In this document: positions 23,462 to 35,974 of the stretch, piece after piece
Layout: the number at the start of each line of letters is the position of its first letter
How positions within the stretch are numbered: the stretch's first letter is position 1
Source of the DNA: Zychaea mexicana
Taxonomy: Eukaryota; Mucoromycota; Mucoromycetes; Mucorales; Lichtheimiaceae
DNA length: 55,779 bases
Direction of reading: 5' to 3'
Assembly (NCBI RefSeq): GCF_025766255.1
Contig: NW_026516862.1
Span: 1-55,779, forward strand
Made by a program: the position numbers and the translations under genes
Notes under the pieces: model-generated
The model's database searches: none
What the model saw: only the letters and a program-made list of their open reading frames with translations
What the model was told of the DNA's origin: nothing

Positions 23462-26400
23462 ATGATCGAACCTCAACACGACCCAACAATGTCGTCAACG
23501 ACCACTTCGTCCTCTAGTAGTATGCCTCTCATACGATCATCATCATCATCCCCACCACCGCCCCTCGTTCCATCAAAGGAACCCGCACTGTCTCCTTTGA
23601 TGGGTACAAAATTAGTCCCATCATCTACAGCTACGACTCCGCTGATTACCCAACCCACTTCTTCTTCACCACCAAAACGACGCTTACCCCGTTTCTGGCA
23701 ACAGCAATCACCACCACCCGATATCCCACCCTCCTCAACTCAGCACCATCCTCGCCGTCAACATACAACTGCTGAGCAGCCACCTTTGTCCTCTTCGTCT
23801 TCTTCATCAACATCGTCAGCAACAAGTAATATTGGCTTTGGCATTCGATCATTTAAACGTAGTACTGACGACAAACAACATACCCCGAAACGATCCATCT
23901 CTTTGCGTCGCAGGCGACCTAGCGTTACACCAACCGAACAAGCTCCTGCTGCAAACAACACAAGTGACCTGATCACTTCTACGAGCAGCAACAACGGCTC
24001 CTCGCTTCTATCAAAGTCTCTACCCATTGCACCCCCATTGCCACGCCGGGGATCACCACCACTTTCGGCCCATTCCGCGTCATCAGGATCATCGGCTCCA
24101 TCAACAGCCTCAAGTAGTAGTTTACTTTTAGACCGGTTGATCGCCAAGAAACATAGCCGCTGCCATGCTCAACAACAGCAGGAAAACCGTGTTGTCACTG
24201 TTCATGAATGCTGTACATGGATAGGAGGCTACTGTGCCAAACTGGATGTAAATTCAGACCATGTGTGGAAACATATTGACGCCATACTTGAAAGTATCGA
24301 GTATGTTCTCGTGCAAACGAATGCGTACAAGGGCTTATTCCGACGCAGGATCCTGGAACTCCAGCAGCAACATCCACAGGACGGGACAGTAGGCAACGCT
24401 CAACAAGTGGTATGCTTTGTCATGTTTTTTGGAGACTTTATTAGGCTGGATTATGAGGCTCATTAATTACTAACGGATGATTTGATATAGCTGCGTGATA
24501 TTGAAATGATTTGCAATGCCATAACAACCAGCATATGTTGCAGCGACAACAGCAACAATACCGATCATACCCTTGCTGTCATTGATACGACAGACCAATT
24601 CAAACTTGAGACGACTCATCGTGTCCTTGCAACGAAATATTCGCCCATGCCAGATTATACGAAAATATGGCCGGACCACATGGATCGTTCGTTTGGTTGG
24701 TTTCGAAGACATTTCGTGGGCAAGCCGTACACCACCTTTCTACGTGCCACAGACGATGAAACAGTTATTGTGTCTGTCGTCAAGGATTTTCAGCAGTCAG
24801 ACGCCTGTCGCGTGATCATCCGATCCAATATCAAAAAGGTGAGGGCGCCCTAATTAACAGATATATGTCAATGTAATTGCTGGTTTACATATCGAATGTA
24901 TTGACCACAAACATATTTATCCAGCATGTGGGTCATCACTTTGTCGATGCCGAGCGTCTCAAGATCGTTGCAGGTGATCATGATTTGCTCTACTACAGGC
25001 ACGCTATAGCTGCGGCATGCCCAGAACTTGAATTGCAATCTTTTAAAGAGCTTTCGGCTGAAGCAAGTATTCTGGCAGGTCTGGAAAAAGAGCTTTTACG
25101 TTTTGATGAATTGGTCGTAAGTTTTCAAGCATATAGCCAAAGCGTATGCATTATGCACGTCATTTGATGAAATGGGTCTGCGCCCTTAAAAATATATGCA
25201 AATTTAGCTGTCCTTAACCGTTTCTGTCGTACCAATATTCACTTACTAGGTTCCAAAACATTATAAGTTTGGTGTTTTAAATGTCAAGGAGGACCAAACA
25301 AACGAGGAAGAATGGCTCAGCAACAAGGATATGTCGCCTGGATTTGAGCGACTTTTGGATTTAATCGGTAAACGTATCGAGCTCAAGGGACACACGGGTT
25401 ATGCAGCTGGATTGGACACGAAATGTAAGTGCTCGTGACCTCAGTAAAAATTATGCGTGTATATCTCACTCCTTGAAAAATTTCTTTGAATTCAAACTAA
25501 ATGGAATGCTTCCCATCTCCTATTTCCCCATATCCATGCTATATTTCAATAGCCGGCGAAACAGGCGAGTTCTCTTACGTGTCTCGTTGGCACAACCATG
25601 AGATCATGCTACACGTTGCAGCACTCATGCCATGGCGAGAACATGATAGACAACAAGTTCACCGTAAACGACATATCGGCAATGGTATGTGGATATCATA
25701 ATATGTGGTCCGGAACTATCCTGGAGAACAAGAGAAGAAAGCATAACTAACGACTGTTTTTCTTGTAGATATTGTGTGTCTTGTTTTTGTTGAAGGCAAC
25801 GGCAAGTTTGATGTAAATGCTATCCGATCTCAGTTCCTACACGTCTTTGTCGTTGTTCGTCTCGTCCATGATGCTGAAGGAAGCGAGCAGTGGCACGTCG
25901 AAGTTATCCGTCATGCCAACGTTGATGGCTTTGGTCCTGTTATTCCAAAAGCTGCTCAACTTACCAGTGACCAGCTCCGCGACTTTGTTCTGTTGAAAAG
26001 TAAGCTATAGCCATAACTAAACTTTGCTTTGCCGTATATATATCTGTTATTCAACTCAATAGCTTACCCTATCAAATTAAAATCAATGTAGTGGTCAATG
26101 GCGAAAATGCAGCCCTCAAATCCGACAAATTTGCTATTCCAAACAATAAGGCTCGTGCAGGGATGCTGAAGAATATGGTTTCGTTGGCAGATCATATTCC
26201 TACCACAAGAACTGGTGCAGGAAGTTACAAGAGTGAACGACCAAGATCTACTGGTGCAGCAAACAGCAGCTTTGCCAAAAAGGCAGCCAACCCTTGGCGA
26301 AGTCGGCCATCGTTGGATGTGCCCAGCCCACCTCCCCAACTTCCTCCAATGCCAACACCTTCGCGTTCCAACATGTTGCGGGATCTCACGGCTGGATTCA

Positions 26401-26770
26401 CGCGGCGCGGGCGCCGTAGCAGTGGAAATAAGGACGATGAATTTAAAGGTAAGCGTGAAGCTTTTCAATAAACCACAAATGAGAAAAACTGATTAGAACC
26501 TTTTTTGTAATAGCTCATGATCAACTGCAACAAAAACAGCAACGGCGACAGCAACAAGAACTACCGCAATCTGATAACGAACAGCCCTCGCCATCACCGT
26601 CTCGTTTTATTAAGCCCCCAAACCTTGTATCTAGTGTGATGCGTGGTCGGTCCACTTCGTCAACCAATGTTCGCACAGAGGAATTGCGGACAAGTCAAAG
26701 CACAATCACCCGATCCAACACATTTACGCGACGGATAGGCCGATCCAGTCTAAAAAAGTCAACTAGTTAA
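23462..26770 (+). CDS. Rap GTPase-activating protein (RapGAP domain)
   Basis: Eight exons (23462-24409, 24491-24838, 24925-25116, 25250-25424, 25553-25684, 25769-25999, 26092-26448, 26514-26770) sum to 879 residues in frame. The first 300 residues are Ser/Pro-rich and disordered. From about residue 310 the protein shows the Rap1GAP layout: a dimerisation-like domain (WFRRHFVGKPYTTFL, FVDAERLKIVAGDHDLLYYR), then the catalytic domain with HYKFGVLNVKEDQTNEEEW, GHTGYAAGLDTKSGETGEFS and RKRHIGNDIVCLVF. The Asn of HIGND is the catalytic Asn thumb, and its codon is split by intron 5. The tail is Ser/Arg/Pro-rich. It should stimulate GTP hydrolysis by a Rap/Rsr1-type GTPase in polarity or adhesion-like signalling. 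It converges on the kinase gene. Confidence 0.93.
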
Positions 26771-27299
26771 TCATTTTCTAATTGTACTGATATATATATA
26801 CATGAAATATGTAAAATTGACGGGAAAGCAGCTATATTTCTGGCTGTTGGATTCCATAAAAACGAATTGATATTTCTTAGCAACTTACTTTCATAGAAAG
26901 ACACGGGTTCCGTGTGGAAGGAGGGAGGAACTGGGATGGGTTTGCTTATGTATGCCAATCTTTTCTGATACGTTCTGTTTACCAAATTATACGTGCCCAA
27001 TAGGAACGGTATATATGCAAGCAAGCTCGGATGACACCCATTCACTCGGCGAACTACATTGCTTCAACATCGTACGCACATAAACATTTTGGAAACAAAC
27101 TATTTGACGTAGAATAATAATAAAAAAACAACATGTTTGTTTGCTTGGAAAAGAAAGAGAAAAATAATAAAGACAGGGCAGTAATACAATATTATCACGA
27201 AATAACAAGGTTGGTAATATATGGTGGCTAACAACAAGTAAAAGAAACATTACAAAGCAAAAAGGTATAGCAGTAAAATGTATAGAGAATCTTCTTTTT
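26771..27299. other. Convergent 3' intergenic spacer
   Basis: AT-rich DNA between the RapGAP and kinase stop codons. It contains A-rich and T-rich runs suited to 3' UTRs and polyadenylation on both strands, and no gene that I can see. Confidence 0.55.
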
Positions 27300-28887
27300 T
27301 TATGGAGGCGGTGGTCGACGGTGATGCAAAGGCGACGCAACAGCTGCAGCTGGTGGCGGTGGTAACATACTAGGAACTGGAGGTGGCAAAGAAGTAGGCG
27401 GAGCTAGTGGAGGTGGGATCTGGTCTACGGTTGGAGGGTATTGTTGTCGAAGTGATAATGACGATACTGATGATAAAGGTTTGGAAGACGAACTGGGTGA
27501 CATGGGACGACTTGACGGCTGCTTGTTGGTTGATGGTTGGGAAGAAGAAGAGGGATAGGATCTATTGTAGTATGTGGTTGAGTAATCATCTTCGCCACTT
27601 TGTGATAGAGGAGGAGTAGGCGTCATGCTTGAGAATGGTGGATCGGATGGCGTAGGAGGTAATGAAGTTATTGGTGCTGGTTGTTGTAATTGCTGCTGGT
27701 GCTGTGGCTGCTGTTGACGTTGATGCATCCGCTGCTGTTGCTGCGGTTGTTGCTGTATTTGCTCCAATGATACAAAAGATGATGAAGCAGTTCCAACAAG
27801 AGGTCGTTCACTTGTCTCTGGTGATGCCGATGTCGGATAGCTTTCATCTGATGATCGCCGCCGGTGACGATGATAGTGATCCAATTGCTCGGATCCGGCT
27901 GCCGCTCGAGCCATATACTCATCATACGGTGGTTCTGCATAAGATGAAGGAGGCAGAATACCTGATGGAGGTCGCCAGTCCGTGCCTCGTTCTTTGCCAA
28001 CGCCTGCTCGTGCCATTCGAGCAAGCTCCTCCATTTTAACCAGGTCACCATCCGAAAGCGGGGTCGCAGGCTTTTGGCTGACATAGTCCATGACACTCGT
28101 CTTGTATGTGCCACCTACTTTGGCACTTGAATGACGGGGCGGAGGCTGCTGGTGTGCTGATTGTGCTGCAAACTGTTGCGGTTTTTCGCTGTCACTGCTA
28201 TTGCGGCCACCACTTTGCCGATGGCTATGATGCTGCTGGTGCTGGTGGTGCTCCTGATTTGTTTTCGTCATCTTTTGTGCCCAGCGGCGCTGCTCCATTT
28301 CCCTTTTGCGCCATTCGTTTTCTTCAGGTTTTGTATGATCATAGACGATAAATTTCTCTTCCATGATCTGGCGCTCGGGAGACGACTCTGCCAGATCGTT
28401 GATGGACTGGCTTCTTAAGGACGTGTTGGCGTGCGACGCAGCACTACGTTTCGGATTACGCTTTCGAACAATCAGTGGGTTGTCTTCTAGCAGAATTTCT
28501 TCTAGTTCGTGGGTGGGATCAAAGTTGGCACGTTTACTCTGCACATATTCGCATTAGTTCGTTCTAAATGTCTTTTTAGTCGTTGTTCTCGGAAACAAAT
28601 AGTACTACTTACATCGGGTATAAATGGAGGGCAGGCCTGTTTGCTTTCCAGTAATTCCCACTGGATATTTCGAAGCCAAGGATGACTGACGAGTTGGCTG
28701 AAGCCCTTATCTTTGACACCCAGGCGGCGGTTGATGTCTCTTGTCAGGAGCCCTTTGACGAAGTCAATGGCATCAGATGAAACATGACTATTTTCGGGAA
28801 AGCACAGTGGCTCGTGCATAATTGCATGCTGGAGTGCGTCGTTGGTCTTGGCACGAAACGGGCGCTATTAGAAATATAAGGAAAGGC

Positions 28888-28918
<31 letters not shown>

Positions 28919-29835
28919 TGTGTGTGTGTGTGTGTGTGTGGGAAGAGGGTTGCAATAAGTAAATTGCTCTCCACATTTGTTTTTGAATAAATAAAATAAA
29001 TATAAAAAGGTACCTTGCCGAACATCAACTCGAAGCAAACGACACCAAGCGACCACCAGTCGACAGAAGAGCCGTAGCCCCGTTTTGCCAATACCTCTGG
29101 AGCCATATAAGCCATCGACCCGGCAATCGAAGTCAGCGGTTTTGATCCAGAAAACTGGACGGCAATGTTAAAGTCGGTCAAGTGTGCGTGTCCCTGGTCG
29201 TCCAAAAGGATATTATCTGGTTTGATATCCCTGCGTTTTATGTGTGCATCATTAGATCATCAGCTAAGCCTGCGAATCTCCTCCCCCAACCCCTGACTCG
29301 TTTCCCTTCACACTCTGTTGCTGCTGCATACCTGTGTATCACTTTATTATTATGCAAGTGTCTTAAACTCAACGCCACTTCGGCTGCATAGAACTGGACA
29401 TAAGACTCGGGCATGACACCAAGTCGATCGAGATGGAAACGCAAGTCACCGCCAAGCATCAAATCCAATATCATAAATAAGTTATCGTCGTCTTGAAATG
29501 CGTAGCGGAGGTTGACAATTAGCCCATGGGAGACCTGTTCCAAAATGCGTCGTTCGGAAATGATGTTTTCGACGGCTCGCATTTGTATACATTTAGCCTT
29601 GTTTATGTACTTGAGAGCATACAGCTTCTTGGTGCCTTTGTGTTGAATGACTCGAACTTTGCCGAATGCACCCTTTCCGACCGAACGCAGTAACGTAAAG
29701 TGAGAAAGGTCGACTTTATACAAAATAACTAAAGTCAACACACTACACTCTCTTTGCTTCTCCTTTAAAAACAAGTGAGTTTATACCTTCGCCATCAAGA
29801 TCGAGGCCCGCTTGTGAGCAGCAAACAGCACCCAT
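27300..29835 (-). CDS. STK32/YANK-type AGC serine/threonine kinase, N-myristoylated
   Basis: Exons 29787-29835, 29332-29713, 29014-29230, 28613-28864 and 27300-28538 give 712 residues in frame. The protein starts MGAVCCSQ, a textbook N-myristoylation plus double-cysteine palmitoylation site, placed alone on exon 1. The kinase domain (about 20-285) has VGKGAFGKV, ALKYINK, HRDIKPDNILLD, MAYMAPEVL and VDWWSLGVV. The metal-binding DFG is DFN (HLTDFNIAVQF), the hallmark of the STK32/YANK family, as is MGxxxS-like N-terminal acylation. After the domain comes a 400-residue tail rich in Gln, His, Ser and Pro (QQQPQQQQR, PPPPLAPP-like stretches) not found in animal STK32. It probably acts at the plasma membrane; substrates are unknown. 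Intron 3 contains a long AG/TG microsatellite. Confidence 0.92.
28888..28941. repeat. (AG)n(TG)n compound microsatellite in kinase intron 3
   Basis: An uninterrupted AG run is followed by a TG run of about 24 nt, inside the intron between kinase exons 3 and 4 (28865-29013). On the transcribed strand it is CA/CT-rich and lies near the 3' splice site, where it would extend the polypyrimidine tract. Confidence 0.95.
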
Positions 29836-31390
29836 ACTTGTTATTTTGTGTGTGAATTATTAGTATTTTTCTTGTGCGAGGGCCCGTCTCTGTTATCCTG
29901 TCAAGGTAGTATGTGTCGTTCGTTGAAGCGTATTTTCCTTACAGAGTAGTAATTTGTGATAGATCGAAAAAAAAAAACGAAGAGTTTGGGTATGCAAGCA
30001 GTAGAGTATTTCAAAAGTACATTGTACGGTATGCGGATATAAGAAGAGATTTCAAAAACGAGCGAAAGAGAGAGAGGGCGAGAGAGGTACAAGGTTTGCT
30101 TTTGAGCCATGTACCGTGGTGACACCATCTGACTTGCAATCATATTTGACATTGCCATCGCACTGATTATGGCAATAAACTTGATTTCATTGCCCATATC
30201 GTTACGTTACTTTTTATAGATCCCTTCTACTTTCCTTGCGAATGACAAAGGGAGCACATAATACTTGCCTTGCTAAGGTCTGTGTGTGGACAAGCTGTCG
30301 CAATAGTGCAGAATAGTGAAATGGACACTACCTGACTTTCTTCTTAATTGTACGTAAAACCCACAAAGGAAAAAAAATGGTACCAGGTTGTACACGAGCT
30401 GCAGCGGGAAGTTTTTTTTTTCATTACGAGTGATATTCTCCCGCTTTCTCAATTACCCATGATGCTTTTTCTCTCGCACACCAGCACAGAGCACACAGCC
30501 TCAGCAAGCAAATGTATATATAAACTTGTGTAATCTGTACTGCTAAGGCGTGTGCTGCAATCATACATACTGACCGGCAAAATAGATTTTTCAGAAAATA
30601 TATGGTAAAACGGACTATCTTCTTTCAACCCCACAGTGTATTCGCTCAGCTATAAGTATCTCTTGTCGAACGTGGATGTTTTGTGGTCGAATTCTCGTGG
30701 CATTAGAAACTTGAAACTTTTTCTCGTTTCCCAATTTCTACTAGATCCATAAATAACTGTAGGGTCATCCTACTTTGGCTTTTGTTTGTTCTACGAACCC
30801 AAGACTTACTCCGGTCATTTATGAGTACTGTAACATGTTCTCGTTGCTGTCTTCACAGCATATTCGAGGCGACACTTTGGTCTGTAGTTATTAACTATTG
30901 GTGCAGAAGGCACAAAGCATCATGCCTTTGGCCTAAGCAACTGTACTTACAAAAAGCTAACAAGACAGCTATAAAAATGTTTTTATGCATACAGTCATTG
31001 ACTTGGATCATAATTGGACAAACTCAAAGCTCTTTAGCTACATACAGCGCGGTATGGTACATACACTGTCTCATGAACAATCATACTGCTGCAGCCACGT
31101 AAGCTTGCCGAATTTGACATTGGTTTCATATAAGCGATAGGCACTCTGTACATAAAATTGATCTTGGTTACTGTCCGCATCTGCAAAAGGATGAATGTTC
31201 GACCGTCCCTTTTAAGGCACGCGACGTACCTGAAGGAACAGATAAGACAAATCCCGAATGCGTGGTGTTGAGCTGCGTCGTTTAGATTTTTGTTGTTGTT
31301 GTTCCTTCTGTTCAGGGTTGAACACACACGGACATACACACATACCGCTCTTCATTCTATACACAAAAAAAAAACTCTCTATTTAAAACT
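29836..31390. other. Divergent 1.55 kb intergenic region (kinase / dCMP deaminase)
   Basis: This is the shared upstream region of two divergent genes. There are homopolymer runs (A8 near 29966, T9 near 30414, A10 near 31363) but no convincing gene. Open frames at 30782-31102 and 31034-31339 (minus) have no motif or splice partner. Confidence 0.5.
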
Positions 31391-32794
31391 ATGTTTATTG
31401 GCGTTGTAGGAACACAATGCAGTGGAAAGCATTCGGTCGCCGAGTACCTCGTTCAAAGACATGGCTTCCAGATCCTAAGCTTGCGCAACAGCGTTGAATT
31501 AGATCGGACTGTATGTCAAACTGCACTCGAGTTCTCCAGTGTGGAAGAAATGCACAATTACGTAACTGATCGATGGAGAGAAAACTTTGTTACCTGCGAT
31601 ATTGACGGTCAAAACCTGAGTTTATTAAAGTGAGTTCCTATTTGTCGTGGGGGTAGTAAAATTTTTAAGTGTATATATCCAGGTCATTAATGGTAATGGT
31701 ATTCGCGCACCCCTTTTTCATGTGTCTAATACAGTAAGCGCCCATTTTTCTTGCTTGTTTCCGTCGAGGCACCATTATCGATGCGGTACCAACGCTTCAT
31801 AGAAAGGTTTGTTTGCTGCTGAAGTATATCGTTACCTCGTGAAGACATGGCAAATGTTGATGCAGGAGTAAACTAGGTGCGCCGCCAGCGATAGCATTCC
31901 AAAACGTACGTTGGAGCAATTTATACAAGACGACGATCAAGCCATGTATAACACCTCGGAACAAGCTTTGCCATTATCCCAGCTGCAAAAGTTACCGCTA
32001 CATCGTATTATATCGTCGTCCGACATTACCATCACAAACGTATATGCTCAAAAGTGCGATTTCATGGCGTCTTTGGATACACTCGACTTGACGGACCCAG
32101 AGCGAATACGGCCGTCATGGGACACCTACTTTATGCATCTTTCCGATCTTGCTGCACGGCGATCGAACTGTATGAAACGTCGCGTTGGCTGCATTCTTGT
32201 TAAGGACTCTCGTATCATTGCCACGGGATACAACGGCACACCGCGTGGATTGCGCAACTGCAACGAAGGAGGATGTGGTCGCTGTAATGCTAATGCACCC
32301 TGTGGCACCGGTTTGGATCGATGTTTATGCATGCACGCCGAAGAGAATGCTCTTTTGGAAGCAGGAAGAAGTCGAGTGGACTTTGGAATTGGCGTTGTGC
32401 TCTATTGTAATACGTACGTCTCCCACCTCTTTAAGTTCTCTTTACTGATACTTGGGAAAAACGCATGTTTCCTAACAAAGGCTCCCTGTATGATCTGTAG
32501 ATGCCCGTGCCTTGGTAAGCTCTCTCGGAGGTTAGGTGAAGAGACAAAGGAAGAAGAAAACTGACAGCTGATTGTGTTTTTCATCAAAAAATAGGATGCG
32601 CGATCAAGATTGTACAGATTGGTGTTAAAGAAGTCGTTTATTCAAAATCATATGGCATGGATGAAATGACAGCCAAGGTATTTGCGGAGGCCAACGTCAA
32701 GCTACGTCAACATTCGCCGCCTAGCATGCGGTTAGAGACACAGCCGGCATCATTACAGAAAGATCGAATCATTGAGCAGCTAGGCTTGAAGTAA
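31391..32794 (+). CDS. DCD1: Deoxycytidylate (dCMP) deaminase
   Basis: Exons 31391-31629, 31735-31806, 31877-32413, 32501-32514 and 32595-32794 give 353 residues, in frame throughout. It converts dCMP to dUMP, feeding thymidylate synthesis. The N-terminal about 110 residues are a P-loop-like domain (GVVGTQCSGKHS, KRPFFLLVSVEAP), as in fungal Dcd1. The deaminase domain from about residue 180 has GCILVKDSRIIATGYNGTPRG, a Cys-rich structural-zinc insert (CNEGGCGRCNANAPC), HAEEN (257-261) and the split PCxxC motif (285-289). The 14-nt fourth exon encodes T-C-P-C-L, including one catalytic zinc cysteine; skipping it would shift the frame and lose activity. The C-terminus has KIVQIGVKEVVYSKSYGMD, matching the fungal enzyme. 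Confidence 0.94.
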
Positions 32795-33181
32795 CAGCAG
32801 CCTTTTTAATAAATTATTCTTTTTATCATTTTCTTATTTATAAAATAGTAGTTCAATCGGATTGGTTCAACCCATTGAGAGACAAAAAATTTGTGATAAC
32901 CTCCTTGGTGTTCCGCAGCCACGGAAATCTTTAGTAAAAGGCGAAAGATTTATCCGATCTGATTACAGAACAGAGGCATGAGAGAAAGAGAAACGGCCTT
33001 GGAGACGGCCTTCTTTTATATCTTTTCATGGTCGGCAATCGGAGGTTAATTTACACTGAGCTCGAATCGAGAATGTCTCCGGGTAAGTGACGCTAAAAAA
33101 TTCCCAGTTTGGATGTACCCAGGTCCCCGAGCCGAGGTAAGGGCGCCTTTTCCATGCTTTACGCCGCTTTATCCGAAATCG

Positions 33182-33204
33182 GAGCTAGCGAGCTAGCGAG
33201 CTAG
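33182..33204. repeat. Tandem GAGCTAGC 8-mer repeat, about three copies
   Basis: Three near-perfect head-to-tail copies of GAGCTAGC; each unit contains the palindromes AGCT and GCTAGC. It sits 26 bp left of another tandem repeat. Confidence 0.85.
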
Positions 33205-33229
33205 TGTACATCTCCAATGGACTCGCTAT

Positions 33230-33257
33230 TACACGCGCTCGACTACACGCGCTCGAA
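33230..33257. repeat. Tandem 14-mer repeat (TACACGCGCTCGAM), two copies
   Basis: Two adjacent 14-bp units, TACACGCGCTCGAC and TACACGCGCTCGAA, differing in the last base. They are GC-rich against an AT-rich background. Confidence 0.85.
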
Positions 33258-34678
33258 TGTACATCCTCACTCGTCAACAGGACGAGCCGATATCGCTAAA
33301 TCATATATCTAGCCATACCCATAGCCATCAGGTTGCCTCCAATATTAAGCTGCCGTCAAAAAGGAATTATGTTTCAGGGTTGTTGAGGGACCATCGAGAA
33401 AAGCAAACGCCTGAATTTCTCACTGTACCAGTGCTAAATTCAAAGTGTAAACCCATCATACTAGTTTTCTATCTCGCAGTGAGCCTACCCGTCCTCTATC
33501 AGATGAGCACCTAGTGTGTAGCAGATGTAAGCTCTAGCTTCGCAAATACCGCTCAACACCTAGGGTAGCCTCACTACTTATATACATTGGGCTCTTATGT
33601 CGTTGTATTTCACTCCAACAAGTCTCCAATAGCGCATTGTTCGAATATTGATTTCACAAAGTTGTAATAGCCCCTTTCCGTTAACCCGGTCTACTGTTTG
33701 GTCCATCTGATACTGCACAGTATTGCTCAATCTACTCTTCGTAATGAAGAACGGCAATCGGCCGAAAGAAGCAACTGATGTACAATAATGTTGATTTTAG
33801 TGAAAACATTGGATCCGATAGTCTTGTGTTACAAATATATCATACACGCGCTTGCTGCTGTGATGTAATCTTCCAGTAAGTGGTCAAAACCAATAGTGAC
33901 CCGGCCAAGCAAAATTTTCAAGGAAACGTCACCTGTACAGTTAGTAAAACTAAGACGTTGAATTTATAGCCTAATAGATCCTTTTATTATGTGCCTTTAT
34001 CTGATATACCTTTGAACAACGCCGTTTCTATAGCCTAAATTTACATATGCAGTTCAAAGAATATAATGCATTAGCATGACTCATGGGGCTTTAACTGATT
34101 AAAGCCAATAATCAATACATTGCTTTTTGATTTAATGATGATGTAGCACCGCGGTGTTGCCTTCTACAGAATCAGTAACATGTTCGGCCACATTCCATCC
34201 GTGAGTATACTTTTTTTTAGTAAATGTTAGCATTGTGGCATATCCGAAACCCTCCGTTTTTGCTTGACATGTGCTGGTATACAGGTAATCCAGAAAAAAC
34301 AGCAGTAAGAGCAAGGCTGAAAACAAATTTCGTCTGCTTCGATTTACGCCCGGCCTGACGTGATCGATAGTAAAAGTAACCCAACCGCTAATACAATTTG
34401 TATCTATATCGGCTGAACCGGACTACAACAATAAAATGCCGGTAGCAGCCTACTACATCATCCGCTACACAAAAAGATGGTCGAGTAGCAGAATATGGCT
34501 TCCTTTTAGCAGCTGTTATGTGATTCTTCCTTTGTCTTCAAGAGAGCAAGGAGGACGATCAGTGAGCATGAAGGTGCGGAGTTCTCAAGTTTAAGCGCTC
34601 AGAGCATAGATAAAGTGCATCTCTCTCTTTTTGTTTCAACCACCATATCTTGATCGAATTTACACGCAACATAAGCAT

Positions 34679-35974
34679 ATGTCATATTCATCCCCAACAA
34701 CAGATCAAGTGACAGTAACTGAACGACGACGATGCTGGATCTGTTTCGATGAGGACTCCAAAGAACAAGAGGGAAGTGAACAAGTAGTATGGGTAAAGCC
34801 ATGCAAATGTTCGTTGACTTCTCATGAACAATGTCTCTTGGACTGGATTGCCGAAAATCAAAAGACCTCGCCTCGACATAAAGTACAATGCCCTCAATGC
34901 GCTACCCCTTACGTAATTGCCGACAGTGCAAGCCAAACGTTAATTGTGTTAACGACGTTAGACCGATTTGTCCATGCAGCTGCTCCATATATCACGCTTT
35001 TAGGTTTGGGCTGCTCAGCACTAGTAACTTCGACAACATTTGGCGCATACACCGTCATGAGCTTCTTGGGGCCAGAGCAAGGAGAGCAGCTGATGGGTGT
35101 CCCTGCGCAGTGGTCATGGCGCGTATGGATCAGCCTGCCCGTCATCCCGATGATATTGATCTCGTCTCGGTATCGTTGGGCAGATGGGTTTTTACCCTTC
35201 GCGACTTTGTTATTACTGAGAGCGATTGGTAGTCCATTACATCAGACCAAATTTTCGTGGCCTCCTTCCCCAGTGGCGACATTAGGTTTATTTCCATGGA
35301 TCAGGTATATACACTTTTGTATCAATTTTATAGTCTTCTTGCGGTCCTAAATGTCAGCGGACGAGGAAGAAGGGAAGAACAGTGCCTCTAAAGGTTATAT
35401 CACACTTTCTCACTCTCCGTATCTATACATAGATTGGTCTATAACAATTTGTTTTTACTCGTACAATTTCGGCTATCACGATTAATACTACGATGTCGAT
35501 CAAAAAGTTCACAACGCCGATTTCAGCAGCAACATCCGGACGGTGTCCGTGATCGACGTGAATTTGAAATTTTAACCCGAGCCAATACCAATGCCGGCGT
35601 TTCCATTATCAGCGCATTAATGTGGCCGTTAATCAGCAGTTGGATTGGCAGGTAAAAGGAAAGCAAGCCGTCAGAACAAAAAAGGATATGATTTGTGCAA
35701 TAGCTATTCTAAAAAGTATATCTTTTGACTGATAGCTGTCTACATCATATCAAATTGGTTCGGCATTACTTTCCTGAGAATTTCCACAGAAACCTTTTAG
35801 GTGGATGTCTGTATGTAATTATCAAGGTAAAGGAGGAAATTTTCGGACACGGCACATTCAACGTATTATCCTCATATCTGTGATCATCAGGACTTTACAA
35901 GTCTCTTGTATAGGTGCGAGAAAATACGCCAGCACCGTTCTCGAAGGATTCGAAACCACAACGAGATACCCTAA
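34679..35974 (+). CDS. MARCH5-like RING-CH E3 ubiquitin ligase, membrane-bound
   Basis: Exons 34679-35304, 35433-35651, 35736-35826 and 35891-35974 give 339 residues in frame. A RING-CH (C4HC3) domain lies at about residues 18-75: CWICFDED, WVKPCKC, SHEQCLLDWI, VQCPQC. It is followed by several hydrophobic helices (YITLLGLGCSALV, WISLPVIPMILISS, FLPFATLLLL, NAGVSIISALMWPLIS) and a basic C-terminal tail. The order RING-CH plus four membrane segments, with a late NLLGGCLYVIIK helix, matches the mitochondrial outer-membrane ligase MARCH5, which controls mitochondrial dynamics and protein turnover. Mitochondrial location is inferred from the family. The start is the ATG at 34679, as frames further upstream lack an ATG. 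Convergent with INO80. Confidence 0.9.

Larger units (their letters stand above)
32795..34678. other. 1.9 kb intergenic region with short tandem repeats
   Basis: Between two co-directional genes. The stretch 33000-33260 is GC-richer than its surroundings and contains the two tandem repeats listed separately. An 85-codon open frame at 33257-33514 follows directly, without any recognised motif. The remainder, including a 64-codon minus frame at 34132-34326 with a hydrophobic start, is unassigned. A decayed mobile element is possible. Confidence 0.45.

Noticed and set aside
23473..24147. Minus-strand open frames of 61-129 codons opposite RapGAP exon 1
   Set aside because: Shadows of the Ser-rich coding repeats; Asp/Val/Glu-rich with no motif.
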